Notes: generated from the letters alone by a model not told the origin. A DNA stretch of 64,000 nt from Microstegium vimineum (GCA_022036555.1 CM039122.1:52790952-52854951); one strand, 5' to 3'; positions 10,501 to 23,217 are shown, counted from the first letter of the stretch. Numbers and translations: made by a program.

Positions 10501-12827
10501 TCCATGAATCCCTCATGTACTCAGCATGGCTCCGGTTACCCCTAGAATTTGACGCAGAAACAAGACAGGTTAGTTGAATTACTTCCTTTTTTTCTAATTC
10601 GTAACACCGGAAAATGTACATGTATATTCTATCGCATCTGATCACCGGAGCCCTGAAATGCTTTTCTTTATGGATGTAGATGTTTGTGGATGAGATCATA
10701 GAACTCGTCGAGTTGACACCTTTGAGAGGAGCATTGGTGGGACTACCAGGAGTGAATGGTTTGTCAACCGAACAGCGGAAGAGACTCACGATTGCTGTAG
10801 AGCTTGTTGCCAACCCGTCCATTGTATTCATGGACGAACCAACATCAGGATTAGATGCAAGGGCAGCTGCAATAATGATGAGGACCATTAGGAATATGGT
10901 TGACACTGGAAGAACAGTAGTATGCACAATCCACCAGCCCAGCATTGACATCTTTGAGTCTTTTGATGAGGTAAGTTGCTGCAAGAATGAAAGTATATAA
11001 ATTTTGCTGCATTTTCAAACTAAATGAAACAGCACAACAAGGCCTCCCAGTTCTACTTGCCATCACGGGAAAAACTGTGTCAATTACAGTACCCAAATTA
11101 GAGAAATCTGATGACATAGCAGGGGAAACTAAAGCCAGAGAAACACTAAGTTCACAGCCCCACACTATATACAGAACACTAACTTGTACTTTCTGAACTT
11201 TGACAGCTAATTCTGATGAAACAAGGAGGGGAAGAGATATATGTTGGCCCCTTAGGACGGCATTCATGCCATCTAATCACATACTTTGAGGTGAGCCTCA
11301 GTGCTAACCTATTGAACAAGATTGTATAGCTTAATTCAACACATGCTATGGTTGTTAACTTTTGCTTACACTTATGACTTACCCAAATGAAGGGAATACA
11401 AGGAGTGAATAAAATAAAAGATGGTTACAATCCTGCCACATGGATGCTAGAAGTGACCACTCCAGCTCAAGAAGATAACCTTGGAATTAACTTTGCCGAA
11501 CTATACAGGAATTCTGACCTATACCGGTATATGGCGAATTCTTCTAACCACATTCACTCATGTTTTTCTTATAAGTCATTTTCTCTTATGCTAAACTTCA
11601 AAATACTGATTACATCACATTGTTGCAGGAGGAACAAAGCTTTGGTCAGTGAACTAAGCAAACCTCCACCTGGATCGAAGGACTTGTACTTCCCAACCCA
11701 GTATCCGCAGTCCTTCCATGCACAATGCATAGCTTGCCTGTGGAAACAGAACAAGTCATATTGGAGAAATCCTTCATATACTGCAATGAGAATCTTCTTC
11801 ACGACAGTTGTTGCCCTCATATTCAGCACCATCTTCTTGAACTTTGGCAAGAAAATGTAAGTAACCCAAACTGAAACTCCAATTTCTGAGTTTAGGCTTA
11901 TAGCTGAGTAGCAAATAAAATTTCGTTTTAACTTCCCTTTTCAGAAACAAGAGGCAGGATCTGTTCAATTCTTTGGGTTCCATGTATGCTGCTGTCATTT
12001 TCATTGGAATGCAGAATGGCCAGACAGTGCAGACAATTGTAGAAACTGAGCGAATGGTCTTCTACCGAGAAAAGGCAGCGGGAATGTACTCTGCTCTACC
12101 CTATGCTTTTGCACAGGTATAACTGTATAAGCGTTACTGGGTTCGGTTGAATGCTTGAACAAAAAGTAAATCCTGCATTGTTTCTACTTCAACTGCTTAA
12201 TAGACTTACTACAACATTAACCATTATTAAACAGGTTCTTATTGAGATCCCACACATCTTCCTCCAGACCATCGTGTATGGGCTCATTGTGTATATCCTG
12301 ATTGGCTTTGACAAGGAAGTCGAGAAGTTCTTCTGGTACATCTTCTTCATGTTCTTCACATTCATGTACTTCACGTTTTGTGGGATGATGGCAGTTTCCA
12401 TGACACCCAGCAGCGAAACTGCTGCTATACTCTCGACTGCATCCTATGCTATATGGAACATCTTTGCGGGCTTCTTAGTTCCCTGGCCCGTAAGTTTTTT
12501 TTATAACGTATATTCTTTCCCTTGCACTACATTAGCAGTCATATTTAAGTAGACACACCTGGATTTCAGAGGATGCCAATATGGTGGAGATGGTATGCCT
12601 GGGCATGCCCAGTGGCATGGACACTGTACGGGCTTGCTACTTCACAATATGGAGAATCTAGAGAGATGCTGAGAGAAGGTGAAATAGTAAAAGATTATGT
12701 CAACAGGCTTTTTGGATACAGTCATGAACATTTGCCTTATGCAGCTGGTGCAGTAATTGGATTCACTATCCTTTTTGCTTCCAGCTTTGCTTTCTCCATC
12801 AAGGTCTTCAATTTCCAAAGAAGATAA
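7549..12827 (+). pseudogene. PDR-type ABCG transporter, exon-deleted pseudogene
   Basis: Exons with GT-AG borders read as a plant full-size ABCG (PDR) transporter, which exports hydrophobic compounds across the plasma membrane. Visible exons: 7549-7669, 7777-7864, 7974-8058 (Walker A GSPGSGKTS), 8185-8344, 8432-8508, 8606-8656, 8732-8822 (signature SGGQKKR), 8917-9218 (Walker B FLMDEISNGLD), remnant 9300-9317, 9391-9494, 9584-9746, 9841-9960, 10045-10154, 10237-10568 (second Walker A GVSGAGKTT), 10680-10970 (FMDEPTSGLD), 11207-11290, 11393-11526, 11629-11856, 11945-12116, 12235-12489 and 12570-12827. The first ~170 residues of the family are absent upstream. Between 9218 and 9300 the exons for most of the first membrane domain are gone. 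The second half has a 2-base insertion near 10270 that shifts frame just before nucleotide-binding domain 2. The second signature motif reads LSTEQRKRL. The gene therefore cannot make a normal ~1450-residue transporter. Confidence 0.9.
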
Positions 12828-13117
12828 TAAGAGAAATCATTTCGAAGAACTCGGCTTTTCTTCAACTTAGCTACTGATGCCAATAGATGTAATTTCTCTG
12901 AAAGAAATGGTGAACAACTGAAAATGCATGCATGAACCCCGTGACTCAGAATGCAGATTTAGTTGGATCGACCCAATGACCCAATACCCAAAACATAGAA
13001 TTTGGTGTAATTACCCGCTGGGTTGGCCCATTTTATTTTGGTGCTAAACGGTGCTCAGCGCTGTGGGTAGTCCGGGTAACCCAATCACAGATGGAGGGCT
13101 GCAGCGGCGGCTGCGGC
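12828..13117. other. 3' flank of the ABCG pseudogene
   Basis: Probable 3' UTR, then a stretch with repeated 'gacccaa'/'acccaa' words. The opposite orientation ('gggttgggttgaccc') recurs near 13710-13770. This resembles subterminal repeats of a non-autonomous DNA transposon spanning about 12960-13800, but termini were not fixed. Confidence 0.3.
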
Positions 13118-13296
13118 ATCGCTCGATTGGGTTACGTGCGGCGGCGGCGGCGGGATCGCTCGATTGGGTTCCATGCGGCGGCGGCTGCGGTGGGATCGCA
13201 CGATTGCGTTACGTGCGGTGGCAGCGGGATCACTCGATTTGGGTTACGTGCGGCGGCGGCGGTGTGATTGCCCGATTGCGTTACGTGCGGCAGCGA
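13118..13296 (+). repeat. GC-rich minisatellite, about five copies
   Basis: Five imperfect copies of a unit of roughly 35-42 bases, core 'atcgctcgattgggttacg' followed by a run of 'cgg' triplets of variable length. The reading frames across it are open only because of the repeat. No known protein repeat is produced. Confidence 0.7.
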
Positions 13297-15951
13297 AGAC
13301 ATGGCGGCCGCGACTGCGGCGATCAGACGGCCGTCGCGGGGCTCGACGTTAGCCTGCTGGACGGCGCCAACAGGTCCCCGCAGTACGACGACCTGTACGA
13401 GACCAGCGGAGGAAGAAAGTACGGACTCAAAATGTAACTGACGACTGACGAAAAGCCTCTGCTAGTGTCTCGTTCCTGTCCCAGCCATCCCCTTCCAATA
13501 TCATCAGGTACCTAATCTAATCTCATCGGTTCACGCTCACCATGGCAGCATACTGTGACATGGTGGCGCTGCCCGACCTCCCCGATCGCTCGTGGCCACG
13601 GCCACGGACAGGCTTGTGCATGCGCCTGCCGCTAAGAGGACGCCCGCGTGCCAGTAAGCTGCTGCATTTTGGTGTTTTTACATGGAACTATAACCCAAAG
13701 GATGTATGGGTTGGGTTGACCCAAAACCCAAATAATTTTTTTTTGGGGGTTAGTGTTTGGGTCAACCAAGTCTGACCCACTTGCATCTTGACCCGTGACA
13801 AAATTGTTTGAATGGAACATCTCCATTTGCCTTGTTCATTTTGTAAATCTAATTTTGTTTTAGCATACTTAGATTATGTGAGCATAACTTTTCTAAGAAC
13901 TAACTGAAAAACAAGCACTGAGTAAAAAAAAAGACATGCTAAAACTGACAAGAATGTCTATTCTGGTTCTTTTTGGAGACACCAGTGATTTGGATCCTAC
14001 ATGGCAGCAGATAATATTGAAATCACCTCCTATTAATATTGGTTCTTGATTATTTGAACAGAGAATACCCCTAATCTACCCCTGGTCCCCTCCATAGCCA
14101 CAGATAATCGTTTTGGGTCTTAAATTTGTTATAAAATGGAATCTTCACAGACCTCAAACATAGTAATGCACGTGATTACGTCTAACCAATCCATCAAACC
14201 AAACACCATCTATGGATCGGTCATCTCCTATCCATAGATATTCCATTCGACCAAACTCACAGCTATTGCTGCCTCGTAGAGACAGAGCAAGCAGGTCTCC
14301 AGGATGACAATAACTTCGGAACCCTGCCGGCTGCCAGCAGCAGCAGCAGTGGGCTTCTGTTCGTCCTTCCCCGCAGTGAATGCCACTGGGCACTTGGATG
14401 CTGGTGTTTAGGAGTTGCGGGCGGCAGCCGCTGCGCAGGCATAAATTCCATGCAGGGATAAACACTGCGACTGCGAGCCGTAGCATTGTTCCTAGAGGCG
14501 CACAAGCAAATTCCCTCCTGCACCGCGTTACTGTTCTGAACTCTGAAGCGCCTTCATTTCGCAGGGCAGCAGAACATCAATTGAGACGTCAGAGTGTTCG
14601 TGGGACTGGGACGGCCAGCCTTGAGATTTGAGAATCTTTCATGCGTCGGGCACAAGTACTGTACGCTACATGGATGAAGATCAGAAAGCTGTAAAAAATT
14701 TCTCAAGAACCAAAAAAAAAAAAAAAAAAAACAGATGGATCCCTCCCTTCCTTTCCTCGTGTGCGATGCGAACACCGAACGCGCCTTCGATCCTCGCTTA
14801 CTACAATACAACCGCTGCTGCTCCTCTGACGGCGTCACCACAGAGGGCCGGGCTTCTTCTTCTGCATCAATAAACACCGACAGCGAAGGGAACACACATG
14901 GAGTCAAACTGCCTTAATAACCCCGGATCGGATGCAACGGGAACTTGGGGGAGCGGACGAAACACGCACGCGCGGGGAGCCTGACGGACGTACCGGAGAC
15001 GGAGAGTCTCGGAGCAGTCACCGGGAAGATTTCGTCGTCCCTGACGCGACCGGCGATTGACAGGGACGGACGTCGATCCTCCTGTGTGGGCTGTGGGCAG
15101 AACAGGGTCCACAGCCTTACTACCGCACACAGTCACGGCCCACGCCGGCCCCTGCGTCCCTCGCGCAGGCGCATCTTCTATTCTGTGCCTTTCAGCGTGG
15201 GTCAAGCAACAGCCGGACCGAGCCCAGCCCGGCGGCACCCGGCAATGAATGTGAATGACGCCGCGGGGCGGGAATTCTTGTCCTGGATGGCTGGGATGCC
15301 TGCGCCGCTGCAACTGCGAGCCCCACCCGGCCACCCCTCTCCTCCGGTCGCCGCTGCTGTTTGTTTGTCCATCTCGTAGGCCCATATATAGCCGAGTCTT
15401 GGTCCTCTTGGACAAGGAAATCTCGCGTTATCTTTTATATTTTTCTTGGGGAAAAAAGAGAGAGAGAACAGTCTCGCATACATATCGTTAACCTGAAGCA
15501 ATCATCGACGCCGAGTAGGGTCGGGGGAGATCTGCATTAGTCAATCTGAAACGACACCGGCACAAATTCGGCATCGCGTTCGGTTCTCCGTTTTGTCACA
15601 CTATACGCTGCCCCCTCCAACTGGAGAAGGGACCCCGACCCCAAGCCACTCGTTGTCCAATGACAACCCCATGTCCATGTCTGTGTTTGGAATCTGTTCG
15701 TTGTTTACACAAATTGGATTTTTGCCTTCTGGTGGACTCCTGTTAATTAGGGTGTGCTATGGTCCTCTTTTATTACAGCAGCAGCAGCAGCAGAAGAAGA
15801 AGAAGACAGGGAAAAAAAACAAGAATGTACTATACCTGTAGGAGATGATGGACGGAGAGTCGGAGAAGAAACAACCGCGGCAGCTAGCTGGGGTGCGGAG
15901 GGCAGGTGTGTGACAGATTGATTTGCGTGTGTGATGCAATCAACGACGGAC
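13297..15951. other. Intergenic, no gene supported
   Basis: Mixed GC-rich and AT-rich sequence with an A run at about 14711-14730 and CAG/AAG trinucleotide runs at about 15779-15810. Several long open frames on both strands (for example 14867-15415) have no recognisable domain and overlap one another, as expected by chance in GC-rich DNA. Confidence 0.4.
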
Positions 15952-15982
15952 AGGCTAGCTAGGCTAGGCTAGGCTAGGCTAG
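15952..15982 (+). repeat. Short (ctagg)n microsatellite
   Basis: About five consecutive 'ctagg' units ('ctaggctaggctaggctagg') are read directly from the sequence. Confidence 0.8.
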
Positions 15983-17290
15983 GGCGTGGGACAGTGGGAG
16001 AGACGCCGCGACGGTCGTCGTGCGTTCGGTACACTGATGCATCTTTGTGCCAGGGTGACGCGCGCAGTCCGTAGGTTGTAGTAGTAGTACTAGGGCCCAA
16101 GAGCATGCCTCAATAATGTACACGGTACATCACCAGGTTGTCACAGCGTGTGTGTAGCAGCCACTATCTGACAGTTTCCTGTCAACATCGCGAACCCCGT
16201 GCTTGAATTTCCTGAGAGATCATCAGCGCGGCGCGGTGCAACGCAATGACTTGGTCGTCAATCCAACTGAACATGACGACCCAAGCCAAGCCTGTGTGTT
16301 GGATGACTACTATACTAGCTCGCTGGTCAATTTACGACAACTCCAAGGCACGCACTGCACGGCTATTAAGTGTGGTGATACTACACAGACCCTTCAAGCT
16401 CAGAAAAAACGACGTCGTCGCGCGACTTCTACTACTGTCGCCTCTGCCCGGCACGTACACGCCCTCACCCACGCACGCACCAGACGACGGCCGGGGTGGC
16501 TGACCGAGCTCGCGTGAGCAGGCACGCGACACGGCGCAGCGTTGGCGGCGATGCACGGAAGCGGCCATGCTGGGCCAACCAACAGGCGGCGTATAGGCGT
16601 ACAGAGAAGCAATGTACGTAGGCCAGGCAGCTAGCAAAGTGGCGTCGCCATCAGCACAAACTCCCCGGAGAGCGACAGGCATGTACGGGCGGGGCACCAC
16701 CCCGAAATTAACAAACCAACCAACCGCTAACCAAAAGCACACGCATCCATTGATCCATCATCCCTTGCTGGCTTGCCGATAGCCCTGGCTGCCCATCGTC
16801 GTCGGCTTTGACCGTTCGTAATAACGACATAATAACACACTGACACTCGTGTTGCTTACTAATTTGCTTCCCCAAACATGCATGCATTCCCTTCATCCAA
16901 GCTAAGAGATGGACCGACCTGCTATCATCGTCCCTAGCTTACAAAGTTATTGTTACAAAGAGTTAAAAGAAAAACAATAATAATGCGATTAATAATTCCA
17001 TCGCATGCAGCGCGGCAATGATCCGCCGCGCGCACTCGCACTCTGCGCAGAGTGCAGACACGGCCGGCACACAGGTGTTAACTTTCTTACACGCAGCAGC
17101 CTGTGAAGCCAAATCACCAATAAACAACAGTAAGAAAAGAAAAAGAAAAAGTTACAGAGAGAGGCAAGGGCAGGGAGATGGCGTAGCTAGTAGTAGCGGT
17201 AGTAGGGAGACGTAGCTCGTCGTCGTTAAGCAGCATTTAACCACGGCTTAATCTAGCGATCGCGATAGGTAACTAAACCAAACAAGCAAG
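15983..17290. other. Downstream flank of the Dof gene
   Basis: No gene was recognised. The last ~150 bases (17140-17290) are likely 3' UTR of the minus-strand Dof gene. The remainder carries only chance frames. Confidence 0.35.
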
Positions 17291-18214
17291 CTAGGGTAGG
17301 TACATGCCGGGGTCCTGCACGTCCGTCCAGCAGCTCCCGGCGTTCCAGTACGCCGCGGCTGACGCGGCGTCGCCCAGCTCGAATATCCCCGCGGCGTCCA
17401 GGGACGCGAACGGCGCCATGTCCTCGGAGACCGAGGAGGACGGCGCCGCCTGCTGGTGCTGTCCGGCTCCGGCCAGCTGCAGCTCCGAGGGGGTGGTGGG
17501 CGCTTCCTCCTTGGGCTGCGGCTGCACCGCGAACGTGAACACCGGGAGCGGCGGCGGCGGGGGAGGCGCGAAGAGCGACGCCAGCGCCGCCGCCTGATCG
17601 GCGAATATCGGCGCCGGTGGCGCCACCACGTCGATCGTGGAGAAGGGGTTCGAGTGGTGGTGGTGGTTGCTGCTGATCGTGAAGGCGGCGACGCTGCTGT
17701 TCGACGACGGCGTGGCGGCGGCGGTGTTCAGTGCCGGGGCCATCGTCGTCGTCGTGGGGCTCGCGCTGCCGCTGTTGCTGGTGGAGCGGGGCGAGGACGC
17801 CGAGGCGCGGCGCGGGTTCTTGGCGGCCGCGTCGCCCGACGTGGGCGTGGACGGCGCCGACGTGGCGGCGGACGAGGACGACGACGACGACGACGCGCGC
17901 TTCGTCTTGCGGCACCCGCCGCCCACGGGGACGTTGCGCAGCACGCCGCCCTTGGTCCAGTACCGGCGGCAGTTCTTGCAGAAGTGCCGCGGCTGCGACA
18001 GGTTGTAGTTGTTGTAGTAGCAGAACTTTGTGTTGGTGGAGTCGCACCGCGGGCACTTGACCGCCTCTGGCGGCGCCGCGGGCGACACGACGCCGCACCG
18101 CGCCCCGGGTCCCTGCTGCGCATGCGCATGCGCCTGCGCGCGCAGGAGGTCGCCGGCCGCTGCACCGCCGAACAGCCGCCCGGCCAGGCCCGGGATCGAC
18201 TGGAACTCCTGCAT
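17291..18214 (-). CDS. Dof zinc-finger transcription factor
   Basis: Encodes a 307-residue plant-specific Dof protein, a nuclear DNA-binding regulator that recognises AAAG sites. The Dof finger spans about residues 54-103 with cysteines in C-x2-C-x21-C-x2-C spacing (CPRC ... CKNC) and the typical basic tail ending VPVGGGCRK. After it come a basic/serine run (a possible nuclear signal), Ser/Thr/Ala-rich linkers, a His run and a poly-Pro stretch, then a glutamine- and acid-containing C-terminus usual for activation regions. I start at the ATG at 18212-18214 (MQEFQSIPGLAGRLFGG), because the sequence upstream of it looks like a C/A-rich 5' UTR. The frame is open to another ATG at 18407-18409, which would add 65 residues without conserved sequence. 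A spliced start is also possible, since 'catgcag' just upstream of GAG could serve as an acceptor. The frame is intact. Confidence 0.92.
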   Translation of the reverse strand: MQEFQSIPGLAGRLFGGAAAGDLLRAQAHAHAQQGPGARCGVVSPAAPPEAVKCPRCDSTNTKFCYYNNYNLSQPRHFCKNCRRYWTKGGVLRNVPVGGGCRKTKRASSSSSSSSAATSAPSTPTSGDAAAKNPRRASASSPRSTSNSGSASPTTTTMAPALNTAAATPSSNSSVAAFTISSNHHHHSNPFSTIDVVAPPAPIFADQAAALASLFAPPPPPPLPVFTFAVQPQPKEEAPTTPSELQLAGAGQHQQAAPSSSVSEDMAPFASLDAAGIFELGDAASAAAYWNAGSCWTDVQDPGMYLP

Positions 18215-18420
18215 GATATGGCCTGCCTCGGCGGGCGTGAGCTTAGCTGGTGTGTGTGCTGTGTTTGCCTGGGACTGGGAGTAGTGGGAGGCGGGAGCGT
18301 GGCAAGAGTTCCACCCGCTCGGCGTCGCCTCTGCATCACACACCGATGGCGGGTAAATATCTACCCTCTCATCAGTCATCACGCTCGTCCTTGTCTGCCG
18401 TCCATGCACTAGCCAAGTTA
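18215..18420 (-). promoter_or_regulatory. Probable 5' UTR and core promoter of the Dof gene
   Basis: Read on the minus strand, a TATA-like word ('gatatttac', near 18350) lies about 140 bases upstream of the chosen ATG, followed by a C/A-rich leader with few G. This is weak but consistent with a transcription start between about 18320 and 18230. Confidence 0.35.
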
Positions 18421-21067
18421 CGAAACTGCCCTACGGTTCGTGTGCTATTGACCGAATTGACCCTCGCTGTCGTTCCTTATCGTGTTGTACGTGTGTGTAC
18501 AGTAGGCGCGTGTGGCCGATCGACCTCGACGGCTACTCGAGTGCAGTAGATGGGAGCAGCTCTCCGCGCTCTCCTGCATTGATCGGCGATGTCGCTGCTG
18601 CATTCCTGCCTGCTCAGATCACTAGTTGTACCGTGCGTTCTGATGCTCGTCTAATTTATTCATCCTTTTTTATTTTAATAATCTGCATCGATACAGAGTG
18701 TATCCGATCTGCAGAATCAGCGCTGGAGGATGATAAGGCCACGAGAGTTTGCAGCTATTGGTTCGAAATGCATGCGTGCTGGCCCGAAGAGGCATGGCGC
18801 GCCGTGGACGAACCAGCGCCGCTTGTTTTGGTCGACGTTTCGGGCTTTCCTTTCGAGATGGGCGACCACTTCGCCTTCCGTTTCTGAACATACGCTGGCT
18901 CGGCTGTCACCATATACGTACGCTGGCAAAACATTCTTAACGAACGAATGATCTGATCGACCTGCCCCTGCCCGCCCATCGTATCGTTGTGCCAGCAAAG
19001 ATGGGTCATGGGTGGGTATACTGCATACATTTGGTGGCCTCGTGTACTCATGTAGTGCGGCCACGAAGGCTTTGTCGGCGACGTACTAGTCTCGAGTTGG
19101 ACTCAATTGGTGAGGCGAGGGCATGGCCGGCCATCGCAGCGCAACTTCGTTCCTATATACTGTATGAATGAACCAGATTCCGCATGCAAGAAAAATGTAT
19201 GGAACGACGATGGAGTCCACATGGGGGCAACACTTACACGAGCAGTGTCCATGACGAATTGAACAGTCGTGGCCCGATCGAATCGCGGTCAGGGTCGCAA
19301 ACCGCGCAAAGGACCACGGCGCGCACACGTCCCTCCCGGGCCCTAGCTTCTGCTGCCCGCCAGGGCCGGCCACATCGATCGGCCTCGCGATCGAGCGCGA
19401 CGCCGACGCGGGCAGGCCACGGTCACCCGCCCCCGCCGGTTGGGTAAAGTTGTTGCGTCCGGCACGTCGGGGTCGCTGGGCTGGGCTGGCCTGGCACACA
19501 CGCGTGGCTTCCCCGCCGTGATGATTCGTACGTGCTGTACTACCAAGGCTGGTCGTTGAGAACACCTTGCCCGGATAGGTAATCGTGGCGTTGCCGGATC
19601 CATCGAGCGGTCTCAGGAAGGAGCGAGCCTGCCCATCACGTACACGCTCTCGATGACGGCCGCCCGGCGGGCTAGCTAGCTCCATGCCCGCGCGGCACGG
19701 CGCTCGGTCATCGCTCGCATGGGCGGCCACGTTACGGCCGGCCGACCGGTTTGGCCGGCTTGCTTGCTCAGATTGGCGGACCGGCCGGTGTCATGTCATG
19801 GCGTGCGGCTCATCTTCTTCGAACATCTATGGATGGTGGTTACAGCGGGCGGGCGGGCCGGCGGAGACGTGACCGGGGCCCGGCCGGGAAGTGGGAGCCA
19901 CGGGCGTCGAGTACTTCCGCTTCTCGCTTTGCTGTCCGTGTGCACACGTACGCCCGCCCGTCGCGTCGCGCCTTCATGGCGTGCGTAGGCGGCAGGCGGG
20001 CGCCGGGTGCCGTCGTTTTCGCCCGCCTAACCCCTACCTCATCAATCGATCGATCTGGCCGTCCCTCCACACCGGCTTCGGCCTTCAGGGCTCACATACA
20101 CCGTCCGATCGTCGCACGTACAGTTGCGGTCGTCGTCTGTGCTGTGCTGTGCTTGCCGGATAGATAGGGTAGTAGGAGGAGTATCAGATCAGAGTACGTG
20201 TGCTGTCCGTGTGCCGATGTCTTTGGCCGTGCCCTGCATGGCATCCGTATAGTACCTGATGATGTATGTGTCTCACCGTATGTGTGTACGTTGATCCGGC
20301 AGGTTACCGAACACAAGAGTTCACAAATTTAAATTTCTCAGCCACGTACTTCTGCGCGTTTTTCTTCGATCTCTCAGCAGAGGACTCGACCGAATTTCCA
20401 GTTACCCAGTTGAGTTTACCATATCCAGAGACGTGCGTCTGGCGGCGAGTGGAGACTGTCGCAGCTCCCTGCCGTCCGTCCGGCGTCCGGGCCCGTGCAC
20501 TGCACAGACGAACCCGCGCACAGCGACGTGCAGGACTGTCCGGTCCGGACGACGGGTTGGGTGGGTCCCTGCTTGCCGGCCACCACTGGCGGTGTAGCTC
20601 GCTGCTCCCATCAGGCGCCTGCATGCCACCGCACCGCGCGCGCACGGCCGCGCTCGGCGTTCGTGCTGCTCATCACGCTGCACTGCACCGCCACGCCACT
20701 GCACTGGGTTCACTGTTTGCCGCCCTGCCTCCAATGCAACTGTTGCAAAGGCCCGAAGCAAGGAACTGCAGTGCAACAGTGCGCAGGCACGTCGTCTATC
20801 TCCTCGCCGTGCACGGCCCGGCCGCCTGACATGCATGCGTGTCCATGACATGGCTCTGAAGGGTTGCAGGACTGCACCCTGGCCTCGCTTTGATCGTACG
20901 CGCAAGTGCGTGTACCCTGTCCTGTGCGCCGGGCCCGAGCGGCATCGGCGTCACGTCGCCGGACATGGACAGTGCCCGCCGTGGCGCCATGCCGGGGACC
21001 TACCGCGTGCGGCCGCGGACGTACATGTGCCCCCAGCCAACGGCCCCACCACACGTATCCTGACATA
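18421..21067. other. Intergenic, no gene supported
   Basis: GC-rich with many overlapping open frames on both strands, none with a domain, splice structure or codon pattern I can defend. Much of it could be upstream regulatory DNA of the Dof gene. Confidence 0.4.
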
Positions 21068-21370
21068 CTCCCTCGGTCCAAAAGAATGTATTTTCGGTTT
21101 AATCGTATTTTTTATAAAATATACAAATATTTCATACTAATATCAAATACTCTGTTGGTCCTTTTTAAAAAAAAAATCGGTTGGTCCTAAGACAACTGCA
21201 CGTCTTATATCCATATATGGATAATAATATCAGTATTTATATCTTCAAAATAAATTTATTATAAAACATATATTTCACGATCAATCTATGAAACTTATCC
21301 ACATATATGTAGTTGGGGAACTCAATTATTGTAAATGTGTAGCTCCTCATTTTCACCTTTTGGAGCCCGA
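21068..21370. mobile_element. Degenerate Stowaway-like MITE end
   Basis: 'TA-ctccctcggtccaaaagaatgta' at about 21067 is the usual 5' terminus of grass Stowaway (Tc1/mariner) MITEs, followed by the typical AT-rich interior. No matching 3' terminus (ggagggag-TA) is present within several hundred bases, so this is a truncated or decayed copy. The right boundary is arbitrary. Confidence 0.45.
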
Positions 21371-21378
21371 CTCACTTA

Positions 21379-21587
21379 GAGCAAGTTTAGTAATACAGCC
21401 TACCTCTCAGCCCACTCATACAATGGTTTCATCTTCCCAATCAATAAGTACTTGGCTCACTTGTTTATCTCACAACATTTCTTAGTTATTGTGCCTAAGC
21501 TAGCTGTAATCTTACAGCCTACCTCTCCTTCCCTCTCTCCTTCACCTCAATATTTAGCCTTCTTGCAGCCCATTATAATACTGGCTC
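21379..21587. mobile_element. Tourist-like MITE
   Basis: A 209-base segment begins GAGCAAGTTTAGTAATAC and ends with the imperfect complement (reverse complement GAGCCAGTATTATAAT). It is flanked on both sides by TTA (21376-21378 and 21588-21590), the 3-base duplication made by PIF/Harbinger transposases. It has no coding capacity. Confidence 0.6.
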
Positions 21588-21590
21588 TTA

Positions 21591-22960
21591 TTATGCAAAT
21601 TATTTGTCTATACATGTTATATGTTAAAATTGACGTTGTTTGTGATAATTTCTAGTTCAAGGATCTATTTAGGACACCCGCAACAAGTTACTTTTTGCTA
21701 GCTATTTGATTACATGGATGAAAAAGAACGTTAAAAACTGAATAGCTAGTATCGAGTTCCTCGCTTAGCTCACATGGGTCCCTATAAATCTACTCTCTCT
21801 GCCACCCGAGTCCCTCTCCTACCTATGTTGTGGGGCTCACAATTTTTCCCTTTTTTTATTTCTATCAGTCGGTAATTTGCTTTCGCTTGTTGAGGGCACT
21901 CTTAACGTTGCTATTATAAGGCGGCCTCTTCTCCATCTCGGGAACACAAAGAGTGTTTTGTTCCTCTTATAGGGAGAGCTAGGGTTAGGGAGTGGATAAA
22001 AGAGGCTTTGGAGCCTATCCATACTTGTTAGCTCTTATCTCTTGTATTAGCTTTGTTTAATAGTGGAATCATCGTCTCACTGCCTCCCATGATTTTTCAT
22101 CATAAGAGTATGTTTCGACATAAATATCGGTTTCCTCTCATGATTTGGTATGTTTCTTGTCATATGTGTTGATTAAGCCACTACCTTACTTGCTATTGGT
22201 TCACATTTGAAGTGGTTGCTTCTATAGATGAGTTGGCACGAAAAGGAAACTGTGTGTTCTCTGATATAATGAGTATGAGGTGTTGGGGCTGATGTATTAG
22301 TGTGCTAATTGATGCTAGTATATTGTTGGTAGATGGAACAACTCGTGCTTTGTTGGATTCAAGTTTAGGTGTTGTTTTGAATCACACGCACATGGTGTTA
22401 TGTAATATGTTTGTGAAAAAAATATAGTTTGATAAAACTAATTATTCCACTGCATTATCACATCTATCCCCGCGTCGCATTGATCCGATTCTGCAAAAAC
22501 TGAAGAGCATAATTAAAGACCATCGAATTTGATGTCTAGAGCGGCACTCAGATTATAGATCTGTACAATAATGAGATCCGGCGAGTAGTCAACAAAGACA
22601 ATGCTACATGATAGTTCATAAAACATGTTTTATTTTAATATGATCTAAAACATAAAAACTATTTAAACTTAAATGACGACGGAGGCAGGTCATCACTCGT
22701 TACTGCAGACCATGGTGGTAGCAAGGGGCGGCAGCAACAGCTAGCGGCGTCTAGGGACGGCGGCTCATTATTTCGACTCAGCATATAATTATTAAAAGTA
22801 TTTTAATTAAATTTAAAATTGTTCGATTTAGACAAATCCATGTACGGATCATCACGCCCTTGACTTGTCACTGCACGCTCCACTGTAGCAACTTGGCAGT
22901 GGCAGACAAGGATGTCGATCAGGAGGTGGCTTTGCGGTCCGCTCAACGGTTCATATAGGT
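21591..22960. other. Intergenic AT-rich sequence
   Basis: No coding, RNA or repeat feature could be supported, apart from poorly defined AT-rich repeats. Confidence 0.35.
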
Positions 22961-23217
22961 GGATAAGAGGAACTCCAGCCCAAGTCCCTACTTAGGTCCT
23001 TACTCTAAATTTTAGGAGTTTGGACAAAATCCTAACTCCAATGGAGCCTCTACTTGGACCCCTATTTTACATGTCCCCTCAAATTTTAATCTGAGAATCT
23101 CAGGTCTAGGAGCCCCCTATCCAGTGGGACCCACCCACTTTTCCTCACCCGGCCGAGAGAGAGCCGCGCCACCGAAGCTATATGCGTGCGTGCACTCCTC
23201 CCCTCCGACGGAGCCGG

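Noticed and set aside
14867..15415. 182-codon minus-strand open frame
   Set aside because: No domain, composition typical of antisense GC-rich DNA, overlapped by equally long frames on the other strand.
17456..18412. 318-codon plus-strand frame across the Dof gene
   Set aside because: Arg/Gly-rich shadow frame of the Dof coding sequence.
19086..20905. Several 100-200-codon frames on both strands
   Set aside because: Mutually overlapping, no recognisable motif or splice pattern; expected by chance at this GC content.
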